From NCBI GenBank assembly GCA_043808325.1, contig JAZDEY010000018.1:1-50192 (forward strand): a stretch of 50,192 nt of DNA, given 5' to 3'. The stretch comes from JAZDEY01 sp043808325 [NCBI: Candidatus Eiseniibacteriota bacterium] (GTDB lineage Bacteria; Arandabacterota; Arandabacteria; Arandabacterales). Below, one piece after another: positions 30,822 through 38,660 of the stretch (its first letter is position 1; each line of letters opens with the position of its first letter). The position numbers and the translations under genes are program-made. Under the pieces are notes generated by a model. It was not told the DNA's origin, did no database searches, and worked only from the letters and a program-made list of their open reading frames with translations.

Positions 30822-33518
30822 CTAGAATGGGCGACTGAGTCTCATCGACACCATAACAGGTTTATCCATATCGTCAAGCCGTTTTGCGACGCTCGCGGTG
30901 AAGGTGCTGTTGCCGGGCTTCTCGAATCTGATCCCGACACCGGCATCGAACCTGAACTTCATCGCGTCGATGATTTCCGAGGTGGAACTGATCTTCTTAC
31001 TGATTTCCTCACGTTCGTCCTTGCTTCGAGCGTCACCGCCGTTGCTGAAGAAGAGCAGGCCCATCTTACCCTTCAAGACGTAGACGTACTCCATGTTTAC
31101 TAGCAACAGGTGGGTGCCTCGGAATTCCTTGTAATCATAGCCGGGCATGGTCCCGATGCCGCCCACGTAGAACTCCTTCGGGAAGAAGTCCTCCGGCGCA
31201 GGGACGCATCCGCACTGGGAATTCTCGGGGATTCCCATCGCGCCGGCCATCAGGCGGACATTGTACTGCTGCTTGGTGGTGAGCTTGTTATAAAGCCGAA
31301 GATCGGCGGCATAACGCGAGTAATAGAGGTCACCGCCCATATCGTCCCGGGCCCACTCACCCGTGAGTCTCGCCCACAGCCCCGAGCACGGGTTCTGGGT
31401 GCGGTCCCGGGAGTCAAACTCGTAGGATGCGCCCATCGCCTTGAGGATGATCTTGTCACATCCCACGATCTTCTCGCCGGTCACGGGGTCATGGCATATC
31501 TGGCGCGGATTTTCGGTATCGCGCCAATCGGTTATGACCGGATTGTGCGGGTTGGGCGCGAAATCGCTTTTGCGCCTGAAGATGGCGGCATGCGCGCGTG
31601 TGTCGAGCGGCCGGTACTCGTCGCTGGTGTAGGAGACCTTCACCGTGTGGCGCTTCCAAGGCCTCATAGCCGCATACCCCGTCACGCCTCTTCGATCGAA
31701 GTAGTCGCGGTAGTCCCGCTTGACGAAGCCCGAGGAGATGAAGTTCTCGGTGTCGGTTATGATCTCCTTGTCATAGGAGTCGGTCTTGTCATAGAGCGAG
31801 CCCCCGAGCGAGAACCTAAATGGCCCCATAAGCGGCTGCTCGATTTCAAAGCTATAGAGCCACCGATTGCGCTGCTTGGAGTAGCCGCCTTCGACATAGA
31901 AGCGCGGCTGCGGGAAGAGATTGGACTGGTTACTGGCGATCATGGCCAGATATACCCCGTCCACGCGGTTGTAATCCATGGCCGGGCTGAAGTTGTTCCC
32001 CTTGCGTTCCTTTATATCCTCGCTGACCTTGAGACCAAAAGAAACCGCCGGTTTGGGCTTCACGACAAACGGGGTGGCATAGCCGCCCTTGCCGTCATCG
32101 ACCTGCTCGGCGACATCCGGATCGGGCCCCCACACGCCGTCGATATAGAACTTGTAGAGCATCTCTCCAGGCTCAACCGGCCAGGTCACAGCCCAGGTCC
32201 CGCTTTCATCCTTGGTCATCTTGATGCCTTCGGGATCCCAGTTGGTGAAGGTCCCGGTGACTCTGACGTCATTGACTTCCGGCCGGTAAAGCGAGAACTT
32301 TATGGGAACCGCGGTCTCCGATTTTCCCTTGGCCGGCACCGTAAGCACCGTGGCATAGCCGCCCATCCCGTCTTCGGTCTTCTTGTCCGGTTCGTCGGGA
32401 TCGGGCATCGGCTTGCCGTCGACGATGAACTTATATAGGTGGCTACCGGGCGGGAAATCGTAATAGGTGAGCCAGGTCCCTTCGTCATCCCGCTTCATTG
32501 GGACGCCCTCGGGATCCCATTTGACGAAGGTTCCCGTAAGCCTCACGTCCTTGGCATCGGGCGCATAGAGACTGATACGGTATCTCACGGTCTTGGAAGC
32601 AGCCCACTCGCCCTTGATCTTCTGAGCAGCCTTGGATTCTTGAGCTTCCTTGATCTTGGACTTGCTGCGGATTACGGTGCGTTCCCCGACCAGGCTGGTC
32701 TCGACCACGTCGCCGTCGACCGTGGCGCCCTCTTCCATTTCGACCTCGCCAAAGACGGAAACGACGTCACCGGTCACTCTGGCCGTAGGGCCAAGCTCGA
32801 TATCGCCGGAGGTCGCAACCACGTCACCCTCGACCTCGCCATCGATCCTGATGTCTGCGGAGACGCTTACGACATCACCGTGAATGACCTGGCCTTCCTC
32901 GACGTGGATGTCCTCGCTGATTTTCACGATCCCCTCGGGGCCTTCCATGTTTACCAGGCCTTCGGGCTCCTCCACGGGTTCAACGTTGCGGGGCTCTTCG
33001 GGCTCGCCGAGGCCCTCGATGTCTCCCAGATCGATCGACTCCTCGGGCTTCTCAACGACCTGGCCCAGCACTGTGGCGCCGTCTTCACGCTCAAGGATTC
33101 CACCCATCACGACGACATCGCCCTTGACGACACTCGTGGAGGCGAGGTACATCGAGCCGCCGACCACGACCGCGTCGCCCAGCACCGTTCCCTCAACCGT
33201 TAGCGCACCGCCGATGATCACGATGTCGCCCTCGATGGTCTCGCCCTGATCCACGGCGAAACTTGCGCCGATCCTCAAGACATCGGCATCATTGATGTCG
33301 ATGCTCAGGCCCGCATCTTTGATCGCCTGCTCGCCAACGATCTTGGCCTTTTCCTTGTTATCGTCGACGCTGCCGAACTTAAGGGTCTGGCAGTACGCGG
33401 CGGATGCGGCAAAGCACAAGCACACGATAGTCACACAGGTTACGCACGCCAGCGCAGAGCCGATCCTCAATCTCAGCATTCTCGACAGTCTCAACTTGTG
33501 GGCTCCTCCGGTAACCAT
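30822..33518 (-). CDS. beta-stack / two CBM48-like / Omp85-like barrel fusion
   Basis: 898 residues with an N-terminal signal (about 18-43, up to AASAAYC). Two bactofilin-like beta-stacks span 80-155 and 205-275 (GDIVIIGGALTVEGTVLGDA, GDVVATSGDIELGPTARV). They flank a Pro/Glu-rich linker. Two tandem AMPK-beta/CBM48-type early-set domains follow at 312-395 and 405-487 (DVRLTGTFVKWDPEGV, then SHLYKFIVDG; DVRVTGTFTNWDPEGI, then MLYKFYIDG). The last 400 residues form a strand-rich barrel ending in SMRLSRPF, with YVGGIGTMPGYDYKEFRG resembling the Omp85 family strand-loop. Starts with CBM48-like glucan-binding modules are normally found in glycogen enzymes, so placing them next to an outer-membrane barrel is unusual. 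A sigma-54 promoter lies 162 bp upstream. Substrate and role unknown. Confidence 0.75.
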   Translation of the reverse strand: MVTGGAHKLRLSRMLRLRIGSALACVTCVTIVCLCFAASAAYCQTLKFGSVDDNKEKAKIVGEQAIKDAGLSIDINDADVLRIGASFAVDQGETIEGDIVIIGGALTVEGTVLGDAVVVGGSMYLASTSVVKGDVVVMGGILEREDGATVLGQVVEKPEESIDLGDIEGLGEPEEPRNVEPVEEPEGLVNMEGPEGIVKISEDIHVEEGQVIHGDVVSVSADIRIDGEVEGDVVATSGDIELGPTARVTGDVVSVFGEVEMEEGATVDGDVVETSLVGERTVIRSKSKIKEAQESKAAQKIKGEWAASKTVRYRISLYAPDAKDVRLTGTFVKWDPEGVPMKRDDEGTWLTYYDFPPGSHLYKFIVDGKPMPDPDEPDKKTEDGMGGYATVLTVPAKGKSETAVPIKFSLYRPEVNDVRVTGTFTNWDPEGIKMTKDESGTWAVTWPVEPGEMLYKFYIDGVWGPDPDVAEQVDDGKGGYATPFVVKPKPAVSFGLKVSEDIKERKGNNFSPAMDYNRVDGVYLAMIASNQSNLFPQPRFYVEGGYSKQRNRWLYSFEIEQPLMGPFRFSLGGSLYDKTDSYDKEIITDTENFISSGFVKRDYRDYFDRRGVTGYAAMRPWKRHTVKVSYTSDEYRPLDTRAHAAIFRRKSDFAPNPHNPVITDWRDTENPRQICHDPVTGEKIVGCDKIILKAMGASYEFDSRDRTQNPCSGLWARLTGEWARDDMGGDLYYSRYAADLRLYNKLTTKQQYNVRLMAGAMGIPENSQCGCVPAPEDFFPKEFYVGGIGTMPGYDYKEFRGTHLLLVNMEYVYVLKGKMGLLFFSNGGDARSKDEREEISKKISSTSEIIDAMKFRFDAGVGIRFEKPGNSTFTASVAKRLDDMDKPVMVSMRLSRPF

Positions 33519-33679
33519 GTCAGACCTCCTTTGATTTTGCCGTTGCTCTCGACTCTATGCTATTCTGCCGGGAGCCGCAACTTCAACTGATGTCCCAACG
33601 CTCAGTTGTCTTTACGCCCCTTACCTTCCAGGCAGCCGAAGCGTCCCAAGTTAGGGCACTTATGGCGCTGGACGCTAAG

Positions 33680-33695
33680 TGCAACCAACGTGCCA
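33680..33695 (-). promoter_or_regulatory. sigma-54 (-24/-12) promoter of the barrel operon
   Basis: Minus strand TGGCACG-TTGG-TTGCA, matching the consensus TGGCACG-N4-TTGCA, with GG and GC separated by exactly 10 bp. Transcription would begin near 33669 and give a leader of about 150 nt before the barrel gene. Sigma-54 promoters need an NtrC-type activator, one of which is encoded immediately upstream. Confidence 0.8.
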
Positions 33696-33796
33696 GATGA
33701 TCGGGTGCCGGCGGAGAGGAATCTGGGGTGTAACTGCTTGAGGTGTCGTCGATTAAGAAGCGTGTCCGGGCCCCGGCCGCCGCTGCTCCTAACTAG

Positions 33797-33811
33797 GTGT
33801 CAATTCGACAC
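33797..33811. promoter_or_regulatory. candidate NtrC-type activator site (GTGTC-N5-GACAC)
   Basis: Perfect dyad GTGTC-AATTC-GACAC about 120 bp upstream of the -12 element at 33680-33695, a normal enhancer distance. The same core recurs at 45779-45793. Confidence 0.6.
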
Positions 33812-33881
33812 TCCCGCCCGGCCATATGACACAGGGTCTCCACAGGACCCAAACGGGGCCTGCGCGGCACCTGCGCAGCAC

Positions 33882-35228
33882 CTATTGGTCGCGGCTTATG
33901 GAGTACCTGCGCATCTTACGGTGCAGGTTGGCCCGATCGATACCGAGTTTGGCGGCGGCCTGGGAGATGTTCCAGCCGGTCTTGTTGAGCTCGCGGAGGA
34001 TCAAGGCCCTCTCAAAATCCTCGACCGAGTCGTTGAGCGATCTCGAGGTTGCGGCGGCCGGCGCCTGGTGGGTGAATGGGCGGATGCCGGCATCGGTCAC
34101 CAGGGTGTCATCCGTCATTATGACCAGCCGCTCGACCACGTTCTTCAGTTCCCGCACATTGCCGGGCCATTCATAGGACATAAGAACGGCCATCGCCTGG
34201 TCGCTGAACTGCCTGAGCGGCCGATTATATTCCTCGCAGAAGATCTTGGCGAAGTGCCTCACCAGGAGGGGAATATCATCCTTGCGCTCCCTTAAGGGCG
34301 GAACCCTGATCGGTATGGCGGCGATTCTGAAATAGAGATCCTCTCGGAAGGAGCCCTTCCGGATCTCTTCCAGGAGATCCTTGTTGGTCGATGAAACCAC
34401 TCTCACATCGACCTTGATCGAGGTCTTGCCTCCCAGACGCTCGAACTCGCCCTCCTCTAGGACGCGCAGCAGTTTGGCCTGGGTGTCAAGGCTCATATCG
34501 CCGATCTCATCCAGGAGGAGACTGCCGCCATCGGCCAGATCGAAGCGGCCTTCCTTGCGCGTCAGCGCCCCGGTGAAAGCGCCCTTCTCATGGCCGAAGA
34601 GCTCACTCTCGATCAAGTCCTTGGGGATGGCCGCGCAGTTGAGTTTGACAAAAGGTCTCTCCCGGCGTGGGCTGTTTTCGTGGATGGCTGCGGCGACCAA
34701 CTCCTTGCCGGTGCCGTTCTCTCCGACGATGAGGACGCGCGCCCGCGAGGGAGCGGCGCGCATGATCTCTTCGCGCAGCTTCCTCATGGGCTCGTTCTCG
34801 CCGATCATTGTCTGGCGCCTGCGAAGCTCACCGGCGAGGCGGATATTCTGATTGCGCAGGTTCTCCATCTCGAGGGCGTTCTTGATCGACAGGAGCAGCC
34901 GCTCGGGCTGCAAAGGCTTCTCAACGAAGTCGGCGGCGCCCAATTTGGTCGCCTTGACCGCGGCATCTATGGTCGCCTGGCCGGAGATCATGATCACCGG
35001 GGTCTCAGGCGAAATCCGTTTGATGCGCGAAAGGGTTTCGAGCCCATCGATGCCGGGCATGAAGATATCGAGAAGCACTAGGGAGATGTCGGCATCGGGC
35101 AGCTTCGCCAGGCCCTCAGTGCCGCTGGGTGCGGTCATCGTGCGATAGCCTTCGTCCTCGAGGAGGCCGGCGACGGTGCGCAAGATCTCAGGTTGGTCGT
35201 CTATCACGAGGATGGTGTACTTTTTCAA
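33882..35228 (-). CDS. NtrC-family sigma-54-dependent response regulator
   Basis: 448 residues: receiver domain (TILVIDDQPEIL; phospho-accepting Asp in LVLLDIFMPG near 54; GAADFVEKP), AAA+ domain with Walker A GENGTGKE, the sigma-54-contacting GAFTGA loop, and Walker B GSLLLDEIGD, then a C-terminal Fis-type HTH (GWNISQAAAKLGIDRANLHRKM). GAFTGA shows it can drive sigma-54 polymerase. The gene is the last of the minus-strand HK-RR operon and lies 187 bp before the sigma-54 promoter of the 898-residue protein, so that operon is its likeliest target. The histidine kinase 54 bp upstream is the obvious partner. Confidence 0.93.
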   Translation of the reverse strand: MKKYTILVIDDQPEILRTVAGLLEDEGYRTMTAPSGTEGLAKLPDADISLVLLDIFMPGIDGLETLSRIKRISPETPVIMISGQATIDAAVKATKLGAADFVEKPLQPERLLLSIKNALEMENLRNQNIRLAGELRRRQTMIGENEPMRKLREEIMRAAPSRARVLIVGENGTGKELVAAAIHENSPRRERPFVKLNCAAIPKDLIESELFGHEKGAFTGALTRKEGRFDLADGGSLLLDEIGDMSLDTQAKLLRVLEEGEFERLGGKTSIKVDVRVVSSTNKDLLEEIRKGSFREDLYFRIAAIPIRVPPLRERKDDIPLLVRHFAKIFCEEYNRPLRQFSDQAMAVLMSYEWPGNVRELKNVVERLVIMTDDTLVTDAGIRPFTHQAPAAATSRSLNDSVEDFERALILRELNKTGWNISQAAAKLGIDRANLHRKMRRYSISRDQ

Positions 35229-35281
35229 GCTTTGCCCTCCGGTATCAGTGGATCAAGAAACCATGATGATTCATCGATCCG

Positions 35282-36871
35282 TCATCCTGCCTTGGCCGAA
35301 GCCGCCGGCAAATCAACTGTGAAGGTCGTCCCGGTCTCTCCGGTTGTGAAGCTTATCCTCCCCTGGTGATCCGACACTATCCTAAAGGCCAGCGCCAGGC
35401 CGATCCCGGTGCCGGTGGATTTGGTTGTGAAGTAGGGATCGAAGATCTTCTCACGGATTTCCTGCGGTATGCCCGCGCCCGTATCGGAGATCTCGATTCG
35501 CGCTCCGGGTTGGAGGCTCTTGCCGACCGGTGCTTGCAGGGTAGTGATCGTCAAGGTCCCACCCTCGGGCATGGCTTCGAAGGCATTCTTCACCAGATTG
35601 GCCACCACGCTTCGCATCTGGTCCTTGTCGGCGCGTACGCGGGGCAGGTCGGACGATAATAGGTTGCTCCTCACTTGGATATTCTGGGAAGACGATGCGT
35701 AAAGCTCGAGTACGCTCTTGATGACGTCATTGATGTCGAGCGGCTCGAACTTGGGCTCGGGCAGCTTTGCAAACGAGGAGAACTCCTGCGCGATTGCCTT
35801 GAGCGCTGTGACCTCCTTCAAGATGGAATCCAGGGATTCCTGGATCACCTCGCGGTCCTTGATGACAAGAGCTTCCGGGGAGTCGGCCTCGATACGCTTC
35901 TTGATCCGATAGATCGCAATCTCGATCGGGGTCAGCGGGTTCTTGATCTCGTGGGCGATCCGGCGAGCCACGTCTCGCCAGGCCGCGATGCGCTCCGCGC
36001 GGATCAAGTTCTGTTTGTTCTCCTGGAGTTCCTCAGTCATCTTGTTGAATCCCGTGACCAGGCTTTGGACTTCATCGCGGGCCGTGACGGTCACCCGGTG
36101 CTCCAGGTCTCCCCGTGCGACCCGCTCGGTAGCCCGGGCAAGCTCGGTAATGGGCTGGCTGATCCTGCGGGCCAGGAGTCTAGAGACCAACGCGGAGGAC
36201 ACGGCCAGGATCACTACTAGAACGGAGGTCACGATGATGATGTATCTGCGCAGGACACTGACATAGAGCCCCACCGCGTGATAGCGGCCCAGGTCGGCTC
36301 CGGTCCGCCGCATTTTCTCGGTGAAGCCTTTGCCGAGGGCGAAGCCGGCGACAAAGAGCGCGCTGTCCTTCACTACGGCTGAAGCGATCACATCCTGGTC
36401 GGGGAAGGCCACCTGGACGGGATCGAGGCTGCCGGGCGTAGCAGTTGCGGCATCCAGTCTGATCTCGGGTTCTATCCTGGCGAAAGCCTCCGGATAGGAC
36501 ATCTTGATCTTCCAGGAGCGGCCCTCAAGCGTATAGAGAGCGGTGAAGTCCGCGCGGGTCTCGGCGCTGACCTTGCGCAAGATGGTCTCAAGACCTTTCC
36601 CGGCCTGGGGACGACCGGCCCGGGCGTATTCATCCGCGAGCCTCACGACCGTGCAGCGGGCATCCTCTTCCAACTTTGCCGCGAAATCACGGGCGATCTC
36701 CATGGAGTTGGTGAAGGATTGCTCCACGGCGGGGTTACTCACGAGTTCGACCGACCTCATGAAGTAGCGCGTACTGAAGAAAGCGATCAACAGAGTGGGA
36801 AGCACCGACAAGAGCAGGAAGAAGACGACGAGCCTCCGCTCGAAGCCGCCGACCCTGAATGGGTTTCTCAT
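35282..36871 (-). CDS. NtrY-like sensor histidine kinase
   Basis: 529 residues. TM1 (about 14-34), a periplasmic sensor (35-205), TM2 (208-232), HAMP (233-285), a HisKA with AHEIKNPLTPIEIA (His307), and an ATPase lobe with NLVKNAFEAMPEGG (N box), ISDTGAGIPQEI (G1) and STGTGIGLALAFRI (G2). The N-terminal 290 residues are almost identical to those of the phosphatase-coupled paralogue upstream. The cognate response regulator follows 54 bp downstream. The sensor domain has no recognisable ligand motif. Confidence 0.93.
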   Translation of the reverse strand: MRNPFRVGGFERRLVVFFLLLSVLPTLLIAFFSTRYFMRSVELVSNPAVEQSFTNSMEIARDFAAKLEEDARCTVVRLADEYARAGRPQAGKGLETILRKVSAETRADFTALYTLEGRSWKIKMSYPEAFARIEPEIRLDAATATPGSLDPVQVAFPDQDVIASAVVKDSALFVAGFALGKGFTEKMRRTGADLGRYHAVGLYVSVLRRYIIIVTSVLVVILAVSSALVSRLLARRISQPITELARATERVARGDLEHRVTVTARDEVQSLVTGFNKMTEELQENKQNLIRAERIAAWRDVARRIAHEIKNPLTPIEIAIYRIKKRIEADSPEALVIKDREVIQESLDSILKEVTALKAIAQEFSSFAKLPEPKFEPLDINDVIKSVLELYASSSQNIQVRSNLLSSDLPRVRADKDQMRSVVANLVKNAFEAMPEGGTLTITTLQAPVGKSLQPGARIEISDTGAGIPQEIREKIFDPYFTTKSTGTGIGLALAFRIVSDHQGRISFTTGETGTTFTVDLPAASAKAG

Positions 36872-36921
36872 AGGTTCCCCGGATTCTAACTATCGTCAAA
36901 TCAAGTCGTGCTGCACACCCT

Positions 36922-38589
36922 TCAAGTAGTTCTTCTTATGACAAGTATCGAGATATCATCGGTCTGCTCGGCTCCTGCCATGAAGCCGTCGACGCTGCTT
37001 AGGAGCTGCTGCATAGCATCAAGCGCGCTCAAGCCACGGCTGCTCGCCAGCGTCTTGGCCTGCATGGACTCGCCATAGAGATCACCCTTCGGGTTGGTTG
37101 CCTCGGTAACGCCGTCACTGGCAAGAACCAAGGCATCGCCGGACTCGATCCGGCACGCCCCGGTGCTATAGGGCGCTCTCTCGCTCACACCGAGCACCAT
37201 CCCCCCGACCGTGAGCGCCTCCGGCCGCGTGTCTCCCGAGCGCAGAATCACTGCGGGTGGGTGGCCGCAATTCACATACCACAGTTCGCTCGTTTGGCAA
37301 TCAAGCAGGCCCAGGAATGCGGTGACGAACATCTCGGGAGTTCGAGAGGAAACCAGGTAGCGGTTGAGCTCCGCAACCAACCTGGCGGGATCGTCCTTGA
37401 GATTCTCCGGATTGGCTTGGATCGCGCCGCCCCAGCTCCGGATTATGGCGTGGACGCTGGCCATCGTGATCGATGCCCCAACACCCTTTCCCGAAACATC
37501 GCCCTGGGCAAACAGCACCTTGCCGGGGCTTATCTCGAAGATATCGTAGTAATCGCCTCCGACCACCTTGGCCGCGCGACAGATCGCGGCGAATTCCCAG
37601 CCGCAGACAAGCGGGAGCGCAGTGGGGAAGAGGCCCTCCTGAACCTGGCGCGCAATCTCGAAATCCCGAGCGATCTGGGCTTCACGCTTGGCCATGCTGA
37701 TCAGGTTCTTCTTGTTTTCCTGGAGTTCCTCGGTCATCTTGTTGAACCCCGTGACCAGGCTCTGGACCTCATCGCGGGCGGTGACCGTCACCCGATGTTC
37801 CAGGTCCCCCTTGGCGATCCGTTCGGTGGCATCGGCCAGCACGGTTATGGGCTGACTGATCCTGCGGGCCAGCAGCCTCGAGACGATTGCCGAGGATACG
37901 GCCAGCACAACAAGCAGGACACCGGTAACGATTACAATGTATCTGCGAAGGACGCTCACATAGAGGCCCACGGCATGGTAGCGGTTGAGGTCGTCCCCGG
38001 TGCGCCGCATCTTCTCGGTCAAGCCTTTGCCGAGAGCATAGCCGGCAACGAAGAGCGAGTTGTCGATCGCCACGCCTGAAGCGATCACATCCTGATCGGC
38101 AAACGGGATTCTGGCGGCCGCACTTGTGGCGGCGTCCAGTTTGATCTCGGGTTCTATCCGTGCGAAGGCCTCCGGATAGGACGTCTTGATCTTCCAGGAA
38201 GAACCAGATGAGGGACTCCCAGATGAACCGTCGGCGGAGGCATCAAGCGTATAAAGGGCGGTGAAGTCCGCGTGGGTCTCGGTGCTCACCTTGCGCAAGA
38301 TAGCCTCAAGACCTTTCCCGGCCTGGGGACGACCGGCCCGGGCGTATTCATCCGCAAGCCTCACAGCCGCGCAGCGGGCATCCTCTTCCAACTTCGCGGC
38401 GAAATCGCGGGCGATCTCCATGGAGTTGGTGAAGGATTGCTCCACGGCTGGGTTACTTACGAGCTCGACCGACCTCATGAAGTAGCGAGTGCTGAAGAAG
38501 GCGATCAAAAGGGTGGGCAGCACCGACAAGAGCAGGAAGAAGACGATCAGCCTCCGCTCGAAGCCGCCGACCCTGAATGGATTTCTCAT
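36922..38589 (-). CDS. HAMP-linked PP2C/SpoIIE-type serine phosphatase (RsbU/P-like)
   Basis: 555 residues. The sensor-TM-HAMP half (1-290) is a near copy of the NtrY-like kinase next door, with extra residues ASADGSSGSPSSGSS inside the sensor. The output is a SpoIIE/PP2C phosphatase: AKVVGGDYYDIFEI, then LFAQGDVSGKGVGASITMAS, then LVLASDGVTEATNPKGDLYG, with the metal-binding Asp set intact. RsbU-type phosphatases dephosphorylate anti-anti-sigma proteins, but no STAS gene is in the window. The gene lies between rlmN (71 bp) and the kinase (50 bp) and is likely co-transcribed. Confidence 0.9.
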   Translation of the reverse strand: MRNPFRVGGFERRLIVFFLLLSVLPTLLIAFFSTRYFMRSVELVSNPAVEQSFTNSMEIARDFAAKLEEDARCAAVRLADEYARAGRPQAGKGLEAILRKVSTETHADFTALYTLDASADGSSGSPSSGSSWKIKTSYPEAFARIEPEIKLDAATSAAARIPFADQDVIASGVAIDNSLFVAGYALGKGLTEKMRRTGDDLNRYHAVGLYVSVLRRYIVIVTGVLLVVLAVSSAIVSRLLARRISQPITVLADATERIAKGDLEHRVTVTARDEVQSLVTGFNKMTEELQENKKNLISMAKREAQIARDFEIARQVQEGLFPTALPLVCGWEFAAICRAAKVVGGDYYDIFEISPGKVLFAQGDVSGKGVGASITMASVHAIIRSWGGAIQANPENLKDDPARLVAELNRYLVSSRTPEMFVTAFLGLLDCQTSELWYVNCGHPPAVILRSGDTRPEALTVGGMVLGVSERAPYSTGACRIESGDALVLASDGVTEATNPKGDLYGESMQAKTLASSRGLSALDAMQQLLSSVDGFMAGAEQTDDISILVIRRTT

Positions 38590-38660
38590 AGGTTGCCCGC
38601 GTCCCAGTCGCTTGTTACGGAATTCAGTTTGATGTCACCGGATCAGCCGGTCCGGGTTCA

